Part shown: positions 33,501 to 38,839 of the stretch, piece by piece | Position numbering within the stretch: the first letter of the stretch is position 1 | How the letters are laid out: each line of letters begins with the position of its first letter | NCBI GenBank assembly: GCA_947471745.1 | Contig: CANJKZ010000981.1 | Span: forward strand, 868,001 to 932,000 | DNA: 64,000 nt | Reading direction: 5' to 3' | DNA from: Closterium sp. Naga37s-1 | Lineage: Eukaryota > Streptophyta > Zygnematophyceae > Desmidiales > Closteriaceae | The notes under the pieces: generated by a model | The model's input: only the letters and a program-made list of their open reading frames with translations | Told to the model about the DNA's origin: nothing | Databases searched by the model: none | Made by a program: the position numbers and the translations under genes

Positions 33501-35210
33501 GCAGTGTGCTAATGGTTACCACACATGGCAGTGTGCTAATGGTTACCGCACATGGCAGTGTGCTAATGGTTACCGCACATGGCAGTGTGCTAATGGTTAC
33601 CACACATGGCAGTGTGCTAATGGTTACCACACATGGCAGTGTGCTAATGGTTACCACACAAGGTAGTGTGCTAATGGTTACCACACAAGGTAGTGTGCTA
33701 ATGGTTACCACACAAGGTAGTGTGCTAATGGTTACCACACAAGGTAGTGTGCTAATGGTTACCACACAAGGCAGTGTGCTAATGGTTGCCACACAAGGTA
33801 GTGTGCTAATGGTTACCACACATGGCAGTGTGCTAATGGTTACCACACAAGGTAGTGTGCTAATGGTTACCACACATGGCATTGTGCTAATGGTTACCAC
33901 ACAAGGTAGTGTGCTAATGGTTACCACACAAGGTAGTGTGCTAATGGTTGCCACACATGGCAGTGTGGTAATGGTTACCACACAAGGTAGTGTGCTAATG
34001 GTTACCACATAAGGTAGTGTGCTAATGGTTACCACACAAGGTAGTGTGAGTGATTCTCTGTACGCATGGCATGCTTGCCTCTCGTTGGCATCGCTCTGGC
34101 ATCAGTTGCATCAAGTATCGCCCCTCTGTTGACACGTGGTCTCTTGCGATTTCCCTCTTTCCCCACCCTGTCACTCATGCAGGCGCGCTTGCCCCTCGTT
34201 GACAGCACGCTAGACCTGGTTCACTGCGTCAACAGCATCAAGTATCTCCCGGTGTTGACACGTGCATTCTGTCTACAGCAACCAGTATCCCTTCGATTGT
34301 CTCCCCGCCCATTCCCCCGCACAGGCGCGCTTGCCTCTCTTTGACAAAATGTTAGATCTCGTGCACTGTGTGAACAGCATCAAGTACCTCCCTGTGTTTA
34401 TACCGGTGCTCTCTCCCTCCTCCCTCTTCCCACACCCCCCACCCCTTCTCCCACACAGGCGCGCTTGCCGCTCTTCGACAACACACTAGATCTCGTGCAT
34501 TGTGTCAACAGCATCAAGTATCTCCCTGTGTTGGAATTTGAGGAGCTAATCTTCGAATGGGACAGGGTGCTTCGAGTCGGTGAGTGAGGAAGTGTATTTG
34601 TATGTGTGCGTGTGTGTGTGTGTGTGTGCGCGCGCGCGCGCACGTGCGTGTGCGCGTGTGCGTGTGTGCATGTGCGTGTGCGCGTGTGTGCGAATGCATG
34701 TGTGCGTTAACAACACCAGATTCTCCCGGTGTTGGAATTTGAGGAGCTCATTTTCGAATGGGGCAGGATGCTTCGAGTCAGTGAGTGGAAATGTGTATGT
34801 ACATGCGTGTGCGTGCGCGCGTGTGCATGCACTGTGTCAATAACATCAAGTACCTCCCTGTGCTGGAATTTGAAGAGCTCATCTCCCTTTTACTGTACAG
34901 AATTTCCCCTCTTGTAAAAAATAGCTCTTATTTGGTATTTCAAAAATTTCAATGCACTGCACTGAATTTTTGCAAAATTTTGACTCTCCCACTTGCCAAC
35001 CCATCCCATTGAACTGCAGGTGGAGTCATGTGGTTTGAAATGTTCTACGCGCCTCTTGATGAGATGCCACTCTATATTGCAATAATCGAGCAGCTACACT
35101 ACAAGAAGCTGCATTGGAACATTACTCCCAAGCCCGACAGTGGCGAGCGGAAGGGCATGCATGTTTATTTGAACTGTGTAATTGAGAAACACGTGCGCAA
35201 AGACAGATAA
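18291..35210 (+). CDS. Plant-type SAM-dependent methyltransferase (At1g29790-like), multi-exon
   Basis: Eight exons can be placed with GT-AG borders and matching phases: 19439-20190, 20701-20796, 21594-21677, 22617-22787, 23828-24051, 25425-25602, 34459-34579, 35020-35210. A candidate first exon lies near 18291. The product (about 604 residues plus the first exon) has an Ala/Ser-rich N-terminal stem with a short coiled coil. Then come blocks that align with the land-plant At1g29790-type family as I remember it: CPDDW...[27 protein letters not shown]...[14 protein letters not shown]-binding motif [32 protein letters not shown], and [17 protein letters not shown]. Family members are class I methyltransferases, often Golgi/membrane-anchored, with unknown substrate. 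Five of the eight exons have extra tandem copies, and the intron after the motif I exon holds a minisatellite and a 6.9-kb retrotransposon. One usable copy of every block remains, so a working transcript is possible but unproven. Confidence 0.82.
18745..19075. repeat. Pyrimidine-rich intronic low complexity
   Basis: This is a C/T-only stretch with runs such as CCCCTTCCC and a C-run at 19019-19030. The open frames (Pro/Ser/Phe-rich) are composition artefacts. It probably lies in the first intron. Confidence 0.7.
19226..19385. repeat. 12-bp tandem repeat (TCCTTCTTCTGT/C)
   Basis: About 12 copies of TCCTTCTTCTG(T/C) lie upstream of the 19439 acceptor. They are likely intronic and could form part of an extended polypyrimidine environment. 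Confidence 0.85.
19439..20190 (+). CDS. Methyltransferase exon: Ala/Ser-rich stem and coiled coil
   Basis: The acceptor is CCCCCATTTTCAG and the donor ATGCAG|GTGAGG, in phase 0 at its end. It encodes an Ala/Ser/Thr-rich stretch, a basic SRRRRSS cluster, two related blocks ([10 protein letters not shown] and [10 protein letters not shown]), and a heptad-like C-terminus ([20 protein letters not shown]). This looks like the stem region between a membrane anchor and the catalytic domain. It contains GCAGCA-type trinucleotide runs around 19786-20030. Confidence 0.65.
20278..20625 (+). repeat. Three damaged tandem copies of the [15 protein letters not shown] exon
   Basis: Copies lie at about 20278-20345, 20401-20463 and 20559-20621, upstream of the usable copy (20701-20796), spaced 120-160 bp. 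The second and third begin right after CTGCAG, so they keep the acceptor. None continues into the exon's 3' half and donor. The third has TAG within the DYALSE segment (GGACTAGGCT) and the first has TGA near its start. They look like dead exon duplicates. Confidence 0.85.
20701..20796 (+). CDS. Methyltransferase exon: [11 protein letters not shown]...LLPPQ
   Basis: 32 codons, phase 0 at both ends, acceptor AACCTGCAG, donor CCACAG|GTGAGT. This is the only complete member of a six-copy array. Residues such as [19 protein letters not shown] are repeated in the other copies. The function of this segment is unknown; it lies in the N-terminal half before the Cys-rich catalytic part. Confidence 0.75.
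20871..21098 (+). repeat. Two partial downstream copies of the same exon
   Basis: Copies at about 20874-20939 and 21029-21096 begin at CTCCTGCTGGACTATGC and keep the 3' half and the donor (CTGCAGAG|GTGATT and GCACAG|GTGAAT). They lack the exon's 5' half and its acceptor. The usable exon thus has acceptor-only copies upstream and donor-only copies downstream, as unequal exchange within the array would leave. Confidence 0.85.
21100..21340. repeat. Intronic GGGCATG-type tandem repeats
   Basis: Three copies of a roughly 25-27-bp unit (core GGCACGTGGGTGTAGGGCAT) are followed by many 6-7-bp GGGCATG/GTGCATG units. Frames on the minus strand ([10 protein letters not shown]) are repeat artefacts. Confidence 0.88.
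21594..21677 (+). CDS. Methyltransferase exon: [12 protein letters not shown]...LWK
   Basis: 28 codons, phase 0 at both ends, acceptor GGCTCTACAG, donor TGGAAG|GTGGGT. It is single-copy in this window, unlike the exons on either side. It starts with a helical, charged segment ([12 protein letters not shown]). The assignment rests on splice borders and phase rather than on recognised homology. Confidence 0.6.
22050..22564 (+). repeat. Five extra copies of the [18 protein letters not shown] exon
   Basis: Copies start at 22050 (after ATCACAG), about 22172, about 22239, 22333 (after ATCACAG) and 22459 (after CTACACAG). The usable sixth copy is 22617-22787. The 22050, 22333 and 22459 copies keep a good acceptor and an open reading such as [16 protein letters not shown] but lack the full 3' half. 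The 22172 and 22239 copies are short fragments joined by the palindrome TTTTGAGTCGACTC. The 22239 copy ends CCAACTGAGCC, which places TGA in frame. Confidence 0.85.
22124..22232. other. Cluster of GAGTCGACTC palindromes inside the exon array
   Basis: Near-perfect versions of TTTTGAGTCGACTCAAAA lie at about 22124-22143, 22153-22170 and 22217-22234, exactly at the junctions between truncated exon copies. The same word occurs twice near position 400. Confidence 0.85.
22617..22787 (+). CDS. Methyltransferase exon: CPDDW...[10 protein letters not shown] block
   Basis: 57 codons, phase 0 to 0, acceptor CATCACAG, donor ACCGTG|GTACGC. The product [20 protein letters not shown] leads into [20 protein letters not shown] and [17 protein letters not shown]. 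It aligns with the plant family's CPDDWSLAQKLIL...EPLPRRRC block, including the conserved cysteines and the PxRRC motif. Confidence 0.82.
22788..23200 (+). repeat. Donor-centred repeats and two partial 3' exon copies
   Basis: The exon's 3' half ([20 protein letters not shown]) recurs at about 22850-22943 and 23029-23112, both ending ...GAG|GTGCGTT with usable-looking donors. Between and after them the junction CGAGGTACGTTGAATCTGGA recurs about eight times in variants, so each repeat carries a potential splice donor. No acceptor precedes the two partial copies. Confidence 0.8.
23270..23728 (+). repeat. Three extra copies of the [17 protein letters not shown] exon
   Basis: Copies are at about 23270-23390, 23453-23551 and 23613-23727. 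The usable copy is 23828-24051. Copies one and three begin right after a good acceptor (CCTCCCAG, CTCCCCCAG) and read [19 protein letters not shown]-like. Each loses similarity before the exon's 3' half and lacks the real donor. Confidence 0.85.
23828..24051 (+). CDS. Methyltransferase exon: [24 protein letters not shown]
   Basis: 224 nt, beginning in phase 0 after CCCCACCCAG and ending with two bases (TTGAG|GTGAGA) that join the next exon to make Arg. The product starts [20 protein letters not shown], with [22 protein letters not shown] and [10 protein letters not shown]. The Cys-rich CKSFxCLN...C..CF arrangement is the hallmark that aligns with the At1g29790 family just before the SAM fold. 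Confidence 0.85.
24060..24350 (+). repeat. Partial copies of the preceding exon's 3' half
   Basis: About 24101-24171 repeats the segment [20 protein letters not shown] up to the donor TTGAG|GTGAGG. About 24246-24300 is a more diverged copy of the GGGGACTGCCGCAACTGCTT region. A palindrome-like GAGGCGCCTCAAAAG lies at about 24311. These are donor-retaining, acceptor-less duplicates. Confidence 0.75.
24471..25424 (+). repeat. Six tandem 159-bp units, each an exon (SAM motif I) plus intron
   Basis: Units start at 24471, 24630, 24789, 24948, 25107 and 25266, exactly 159 bp apart; the usable exon starts at 25425. Every unit has an acceptor (GCAG or GTAG), codes [14 protein letters not shown](H/N)[11 protein letters not shown], and is then cut off: the reading runs INVDG then TAG unless the weak donor AAT|GTAGAT is used. 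The four inner units are almost identical and have GTGGGGCTAGATG at the start instead of CTCGGGCTAGACG. This suggests recent amplification or homogenisation. Confidence 0.92.
25425..25602 (+). CDS. Methyltransferase exon: SAM-binding motif I
   Basis: 178 nt. The first base completes the Arg codon from the previous exon, and the exon ends in phase 0 at CACAAG|GTAGTG. It codes [20 protein letters not shown] (Gly-rich motif I), [20 protein letters not shown] and [14 protein letters not shown]. Joined to the next exon it reads [16 protein letters not shown], the same length as the plant family's IPLHVPLSQRLPFFDN, which confirms both splice sites. It is the only full-length member of a seven-copy array. 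Confidence 0.87.
25589..26402. repeat. 27-bp minisatellite carrying a splice donor, left part
   Basis: Four 29-bp copies (25589-25700) are followed by about 24 units of 27 bp (25755-26402). The unit is the exon end and donor itself (TGGTTACCACACAAG|GTAGT) plus a spacer GTGCTAA. Two sequence types alternate: CACAAGGTAGTG (donor kept) and CACATGGCAGTG (donor lost). The array is interrupted by the copia at 26403 and resumes at 33269. Confidence 0.92.
26403..26751 (-). repeat. Young copia 3' LTR (low-coordinate end)
   Basis: 349 bp, on the plus strand TGTAAAAGTAGC...ATTTTAACA. It is rich in short hairpins, for example GACCTCACTT...AAGTGAGGC twice and TGTACACC...GGTGTACA. No difference from the other LTR was found by reading. 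Confidence 0.94.
26795..31687 (-). CDS. Copia Pol polyprotein, 1630 aa frame (PR-INT-RT-RNase H)
   Basis: Residues 1-370 are Pro/Ala-rich low complexity. Protease motif [12 protein letters not shown] lies near residue 378, the GAG-pre-integrase [12 protein letters not shown] near 564, and the integrase core ([12 protein letters not shown] onward) near 630-740. A long Gln-rich linker covers about 930-1055. RT starts near 1180 ([20 protein letters not shown]) with the active-site box YVDDMILL near 1318. RNase H covers about 1400-1610 ([20 protein letters not shown] and [10 protein letters not shown]). The Gln stretch and the Ala stretch are both read from long CAG/GCA-type runs. The length and domain order are normal for copia, apart from the lack of a recognisable gag. 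Confidence 0.9.
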   Translation of the reverse strand: MPPPPPTLPPPPLPAAAHSHSRLRPCHRRSLHLERLCPPPLSPSFTPPLPPPASGSSSGSRGSAAASAAATSPLDAAGPPAVTHHDCYPPCPSPPSSLEQCYSSPLPSQHSDPPLLPPPLSPPAHLLPPSPSAAFPAAPASAAAAPPAVAATTISPATPPTSPPAAAIAAAAVLPTPTAAAISPASPATVSPSPAAAVLPAAAAAVLPAAAAATVPPAAAAAVLPAAAAATVSPAAAAAVLPAAAAATVPSAAAAAAVLPAQRQPQFLQPQQQQCFQQQHQPQFSPSAAAAVLPAAAATTISPVAATAAASVVLPAAAAAQSLQPQPPQSLPPQQPPQQQYLQQQHPPLSPSSIHETTLQYSVFPPSPSPPTLDFVLDSGATETALKDAGTLTPLPLPTQVHGADSSFSIPCTHLSTLPCTAFPSGTVTGLHIPTLRNNLLSHRELQGVGITAIYPGFASYCDLYHTASGRFLLRIPLCPRTRLYTLRTPRPSFCHVTTRAGTSTGPLLPPPPPPLPPHPPPPLLPLPPISSSSTPSASSSPPNFSPTPSPSSSTALSHPAVLLHHRLGHPNFAALRSTVTSRLLNSLPPTLPPLPSSPAPPCPSCIHGKLKQSPHHSHPTFAPAPIDLVHMDLWGPYPIRSRQGHRYMLVLVDDHSRYSTVFFLHTKDQVPAVVINWAEQCRNHFKRPIGRLHSVGGGEFINHTLSTYCKTYGIQQTSTLPHSPQQNGIAESRIREITKIARCLIAHASTPPSLWSYALIHAALLLNLRSHPQHPSSSPTELWSKAKPDAAGLRVWGCKAFVLIPPADRSRAAGKLAPRALECVYLGHNRDSPGYLFLHPPTNRLIRSIDVVFDESTPYYSTPPPDPLPPPTRPLAWTDTVLPPLLPPAPLLPPVAAPLPPSSSADVYNPAAPASPAHSTAPPPPSPSSHSPPFQQPDQQQQGQQQQQQQQPDQHQQGQQQHQQQPRQQQQQPEQHQQRQQGQQQQQQRQPGQQQQQQPEQQQQQQQPGQPQQQQPGQQQQQQQTQQQHGPQQPQQQGQQLQQHQQQQRRRATSRSSPFLLPYIHTRSVDKILGAPPPASIQLLEDSHEEFLNIREHNPFLASLYLDFLGFPVLGATTTPTIFTPSTFQEAITCPDADKWIAAIFLECEAFIRNDSFVDVPLPAGANLVDGKWVFRVKQLPGEEPVYKARYCAKGFTQTWAEDYWFTYAPTAKPPTLRAALDIGARDNMEIDSMDVSNAFLQGDLHERIFLRRPPGFHAAFPENTVWQLRRPVYGLKQAPREWHAKLAATLGSLGFSASHSDASLFIRSSPRRFFILVYVDDMILLSDTRADMEQMKLSLQQRLKCKDLGALTHYLGMAITRNRPARTITLSQSHYIGQVLEKFDMAQAKPVSTPLPFGHQLAPPSSPTSSPHPYAELVGSLMYAMMCTRPDLAYPISVLARFVGTGRHTEEHWKAAKRVLRYLRGTKDLALTLGGPSPRLLSGFSDSSWADTQPDRRSSQGYGFTLGSGLISWRSTCEAELHAGTMAAQESRWLCFLLAELGAPQTCPTLWCDNASTIHLTQDPVYHARSKHIELRYFFIRELVQKGLIAVRKIATEANLADIFTKALLRPAHSAFLRLIGLARPGAP
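28530..28890. repeat. CTG/CAG trinucleotide-rich run (Gln-rich linker)
   Basis: Dense CTGCTG/CAGCAG runs encode the Gln-rich linker of the copia polyprotein on the minus strand. All three frames of the complement stay open as Leu-, Ala- or Cys-rich artefacts. Confidence 0.9.
30640..31280. repeat. CTG-rich runs in the N-terminal part of the young copia frame
   Basis: Repeated GGAACTGTGGCTGCTGCTGC-like units of 30-60 bp encode the Ala/Val/Pro repeats ([14 protein letters not shown]) of the polyprotein. It is an internal tandem expansion. Confidence 0.85.
31690..32919 (-). repeat. Young copia leader: GCGGCG-rich tandem repeats
   Basis: The 1.2-kb region between the PBS and the long frame is GC-rich and built of related units (GGCGGCGGGACGGGCAG, GACGAGCTGTCGCGG, GGCGACGTGACGTCGCGG), with a G-run at 32200-32224. 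No domain is recognised. Open frames here are Arg/Pro/Ala artefacts. Confidence 0.8.
32920..33268 (-). repeat. Young copia 5' LTR (high-coordinate end)
   Basis: 349 bp, same sequence as 26403-26751 by reading. The element's PBS lies just below 32920. Confidence 0.94.
33269..34050. repeat. 27-bp minisatellite carrying a splice donor, right part
   Basis: About 29 further 27-bp units continue the array from 25755-26402 after the copia insertion, again mixing the donor-type (AAGGTAGTG) and donor-less (ATGGCAGTG) variants. The open Val/Met/Thr frame exists because 27 is a multiple of three. Confidence 0.92.
34060..34420 (+). repeat. Three extra copies of the [13 protein letters not shown] exon
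   Basis: Copies are at about 34065-34133, 34174-34262 and 34325-34407. The usable copy is 34459-34579. The second and third begin after a good acceptor (CATGCAG, GCACAG) and read [20 protein letters not shown] and [20 protein letters not shown]. All diverge after LPV and lack the donor half. The first is diverged and lacks a clear acceptor. Confidence 0.85.
34459..34579 (+). CDS. Methyltransferase exon: [12 protein letters not shown]
   Basis: 121 nt, phase 0 start after CCCACACAG, ending with one base at GAGTCG|GTGAGT. It reads [20 protein letters not shown] then [20 protein letters not shown]. This aligns with RFPFYDNVFDLIH...LEFLMFDLDRILKPGG of the plant family and supplies the second half of the SAM-binding fold. 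Confidence 0.85.
34596..34700. repeat. TG/CG dinucleotide microsatellite
   Basis: GTGTGTGTGTGTG and GCGCGCGCGC runs in the intron after the LDLVH exon. Confidence 0.9.
34703..34890 (+). repeat. Two partial downstream copies of the LDLVH exon
   Basis: Copies at about 34703-34790 (ending CGAGTCA|GTGAGTG, donor kept) and 34827-34888 (internal fragment only). Neither has an acceptor. Confidence 0.8.
35020..35210 (+). CDS. Methyltransferase last exon
   Basis: 191 nt after TGAACTGCAG; the first two bases complete Gly. It reads [20 protein letters not shown], then [20 protein letters not shown], and ends [10 protein letters not shown] with TAA at 35208-35210. It matches the family's GGLFWLDNFY...GYKKLKWV...LSAVLQKP tail, so the C-terminus looks complete. 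It is single-copy. An LTR fragment starts four bases after the stop, so the 3' UTR may run into transposon sequence. Confidence 0.87.
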
Positions 35211-35213
35211 GGC

Positions 35214-35420
35214 TGTGAAGTCAAACCCCTTTCGTCCAACCTTCTCGTCATCTCGCTTCCGCTTGTTCCTAGCCTAAGTTTCTCCTAGATTTATGTTAAG
35301 TTGATCTCTTGACATGGTATCAGAGTTAAGTGTTCGTTCGCCTGCCTGCTCTATTTTTCTTTTCTAATGGCGCTCGTCACGCTTCCCACGTTTGTGGCCC
35401 CAGCTGCAGGCCCTACGATA
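35214..35420 (+). mobile_element. Copia fragment: LTR end, PBS and gag start (fossil)
   Basis: TGTGAAGTCAAACC...CTCTTGACA (about 35214-35314) is followed directly by TGGTATCAGAG, the classic initiator-Met PBS, and a short leader with ATG near 35368 (MALVTLPTFVAPAAGP). The rest of the element is absent here. It is a remnant next to the methyltransferase stop codon. Confidence 0.7.
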
Positions 35421-35880
35421 TCAGGAAATTTCCCCTGAAATTCCTGATTTTCAGCCTAGTTTTGTGTACCTACACTGATTTTTCAGTGTTGAGATTTTTG
35501 TGACACTGATTTTTTCAGCCTTTACTTCATAGCTAACACTGATGTTTCAGACTTTTATCGAAGTGTACACTGAATGCACATTCCTAATCCTTCCCTTGAA
35601 ACACCCGAACAATTGTCAACCAACATTTCCACATTAACACGTATAAATAAAAAAAAGACTTTTACCTGACGGGATGAATTGTCTCAGTGGTTAGCGAAAT
35701 TAACACTGAATGGGGTTACCGGTTCGAGTCTTCCAGCCGTACAATTAGTAAAGGATTCTCTCTTGTATAAATTCAGGTGCCTATTTTTAGTAACCCTGAA
35801 AATTCAGGCTTTTTTTTCTAGGAGCCCTGAAAATTCAGGCTTTTTTTCACAGGGACCCTGATGCATCAACGTCCCTAAAA
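35421..35880. repeat. AT-rich repeat block with recurring CACTGATTTTTCAG and CCTGAAAATTCAGG
   Basis: Motifs like ACACTGATTTTTCAG recur at least four times (35471-35575), and CCCTGAAAATTCAGGCTTTT occurs twice (about 35804-35850). Similar TGATTTTTCA motifs occur near 49920-49970. It may be a non-autonomous element; the boundaries are unclear. Confidence 0.5.
35669..35745 (+). repeat. tRNA-derived SINE-like head (pol III A and B boxes)
   Basis: TGTCTCAGTGG (35680-35690) fits the A box and GGTTCGAGTCT (35721-35731) the B box of a tRNA promoter, 30 bp apart. GACGG/CCGT-type partial acceptor pairing surrounds them. There is no convincing anticodon arm, and T-runs follow at about 35811 and 35840. 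I read it as a tRNA-derived SINE or a decayed tRNA rather than a working tRNA gene. Confidence 0.55.
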
Positions 35881-36878
35881 GTGAATCTGAGGGCCTGCCC
35901 AGCTGCCCCTTTGCAGCACTGGTGTTCGCCACGGACAAAATGCCAAATTTCCACCCATGCGCAGCTCACAACCTGCCCCGTCCCCGACCTGCCCCGTCCC
36001 GCGCTGCCCTGCCCCCTGTCCCGTTACGAACAGCAGCAGCCGCGCACGTAATCGCGCACGCTGCCCCATGCAATGCCCCGCCCCCATTACGAGCAGCAGC
36101 AGTCGCGCGCGCGGCCGTACGCGCAGCCCTACGAGCTGCCCCGCTTCCGTCCCGATCCGTTCAGCAGCTGCTGTTGCGCGCGCATCTGCAGCTAGAGCGC
36201 ACGCACGCCTGCACAAGCGCTGCTCCCCGCGCACTGCGCACGCGCCCCTGCCTCCGGCAGCGGCCCGGCAATGGAGGCGGCATGCCCGTGCCTCACCCAC
36301 CGCCCTGTCACGCCCCACCCGCGGCATTAGCTGTGGGGGGGGAGGTGGCGGGGCTGGAGGCCGTCAAAACAGGGGTGCTGAAGGCCCCCCCCCCCCCCCC
36401 CCCCCCCCCTCTCCCTTATCCTCCTCCTCATCACTGCCCGTGCATCTGCAATGTGTGCTGGGGGGGGGAAGGGGGGGGGGGGGGGCGAGAGGGTGTGGGG
36501 GTGGCGGGTGTATGAAGGCAGCAGCCCCTCCCTCTCTTTCTTCTGCTGCACTTCCTCTTCCCGCTCTTCCTCCTCATCTCATCTCCTCCTCACGCCCTGC
36601 CTACTTGTCTTTCGTTCTCTCGTTCCTTCGTGTTGCTGCTGCTGCTGCCTGTTGCTGGCTCGCCCCCGGAGGTGCTGAGCCGTGCTGTCTTGCTGCTCGT
36701 AGCAGCCACGTCGCCTGCTCTCTCGCCCACCGACCGTCGCCTGCACCCGCCACTGCTGCTCTCTCTGTCGATGTACCTCTACAGGGGGTGTTGCTGCACA
36801 TGGTCATCCACTGCATGCAATTAGGGGGTGTGTTCGACTATAACTTTATGCAGTATAGACTCTAGTGCATGTAATCCT
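35881..36878. other. GC-rich low-complexity stretch, no gene recognised
   Basis: CCTGCCCCG, GCAGCAGC and long homopolymers (C-run about 36387-36409, G-runs about 36450-36485) dominate. The composition resembles the repeat-rich leaders of the copia elements nearby, so it may be a leader remnant, but no LTR or domain is visible. Confidence 0.5.
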
Positions 36879-37315
36879 TGTTGGAAATGTACAGTTCGCG
36901 CTTCTGATGTGTCGAGCACTACAACGAAAGCGAAGCGAACTAAAGCGAAGCAACGGCGAGTCAACCAAAGCGGTTGACAGAAAGACAACAGCAAGAAGTT
37001 AAGTGAAGGTCAAAGGTTAGCGACCTTTGACTCGCCGAAGGCAGCACGACAGCAAGGACACATAACTGACTCGATAATGAGCAGTTACCCGAGTCGTCGC
37101 TGTATCGAACCGCAACACTAGTTACAGTTAGTTAAACCTTTCGTATTCCTTGTAATAATATAAAAGCTTGTATCTCTTTGTTAGTATCAACTTATCTTGT
37201 TCTCACATACCAGTGCAAGGTGGTTCAATCAGCTTACTAATACGCTTCCGCCAATACATCACTACCCTGAGTCTTCAGTCTTGAAAACGATCCCAAGGGC
37301 TTTCTCAGCCCAACA
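36879..37315 (+). repeat. Copia C 5' LTR
   Basis: About 437 bp with TG...CA ends and a TATA-like AATATAAAAG at about 37157-37166. The PBS follows at 37316. No second copy is seen in the window, so the boundaries rest on the termini and the PBS. Confidence 0.7.
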
Positions 37316-38835
37316 TGGTATGAGAGCAGTCAAGACAAAAGACAACTATGTTCAAGCTCCTACAACAACAGAAGGCATAGCTACGCAGAAAGAGAGAAGC
37401 TCGTCTACTGAATCTCCAAGTAACACTCCTACTCCACCACCAGCCTGTGGACTACAGACAGAAAGAAGCACAACCCAAGGACCAGCAGCTGAGCCTACTG
37501 AAACTCCAGTTAGTCAAGCTACCGGCTTCGACCCAAGCATGATGGAGAAGTTCTTCTCCTTCATGTCGCTCTACGAGCAACACCAACAAGCAGCACCTGC
37601 GCAGTCAAACAACATCGACAACAACAACATAGTCACTCCCATGAGCCTTGACGGTTCATCATTTGCGCACAGAAATCAGCAACCTACCTTCGCACTGTAT
37701 GAGCCTCAATGCGGCTCTGTCAGCTTCATGCCAAATCGACTCCCACCTAGACAAGAAACAAAGACACTGGACGCACTTCAGCTGTAGTCGCAGTTTGCAC
37801 ACATCCTGAAACTACAAACGTCAACACTATTCGACGACAATGACTTTTATACCTGGTCTTTTGAGTTCAAGCTGATGATGGAGGGCGCTCAAATCCTTGG
37901 CTTCTTCGACGGTTCCCTGCCATACCCAACACACGGAACGCAGTACGACAAGCAGCAGTACACGTATCAGTCACTAATGGCGTACACCATACTCCTGCGC
38001 AACATAACGGCAAATGAGTAGCAGAACATCCGAACTTATCGCGGATACGGCAACTCCGCCGAGCTCGCGTACAACCATCTGAAGAACGTGTATCAAGCAT
38101 CCAACAGTGTTAATCGGAGTCGTCTCATGGCACAATTGACAACGGTGCAAATGCAACCCGGTGAAAAAGGAATGGCATATATCAGTCGCTGCCGTGGTCT
38201 GCGCGATAGACTTCTTCGATGCGGCGGATCAAGCGTTCGTCACTGTCGTCATCACTGGTCTCGGCCCTCAGTGGCGCTCCACCCGAGCCATTCTCCGAGC
38301 CGACGGAAGAATCTCCGAAGCAGCCCTCTGTGCTGAAATCCACGCCGAGCAACAAGACATGAACCTGCACGAAGAACGTTACAAGAGAAAGGCATTAGTA
38401 CCGGAGTTCGCATTTCACACTCAGCGGCGCAACAACAACAACAACCGACAAAACGAGCACCAAGCACAAAGATACGTACCACCGTTCTGTCACCTCTGTA
38501 AAACGTCAGGGCACTCTCGCGTCCACTGCCCAAATCAACAGCAATCATCACCATCACCACGTCAGCTTCGACCTTCAAGTAGCCAAGTGGCTTCCACACA
38601 ACAACATCCTTCCAACCAGGCGTCGTCTTCAACGACAACATCACAACCTGCAAGAGGAACAAGAAATATCATAAGTTGCAAGACAAGAACAACGGACTCC
38701 TGCATCACCAGTTCACCACCGACCTACTCACCCGAAGAACAGCTCGACGAAAGCACGCCTCGTCGCGAATCACTGGAGCCGAATCCGACGTACACAGCCA
38801 TCGCCCAAAGCGAACCATCCGGGTTAGACACCTGA
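37316..38835 (+). pseudogene. Copia C gag region (fossil)
   Basis: A gag N-terminus is followed by a UBN2-type core (FEFKLMMEGAQILGFFDGSL, then LTTVQMQPGEKGM) and the zinc knuckle CHLCKTSGHSRVHC (CX2CX4HX4C) near 38490-38531. Confidence 0.75.
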
Positions 38836-38839
38836 TTCT

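Noticed and set aside
25755-34050. CRISPR-like regular array
   Set aside because: Units are contiguous 27-bp tandem repeats without unique spacers, in a eukaryotic intron.
35669-35745. Functional tRNA gene
   Set aside because: A and B boxes are present, but acceptor pairing is poor and no anticodon stem-loop can be placed; called SINE-like instead.
36387-36485. Poly-C and poly-G runs as a polypurine tract of an element
   Set aside because: No LTR edge adjoins them and both orientations occur close together; treated as low complexity.
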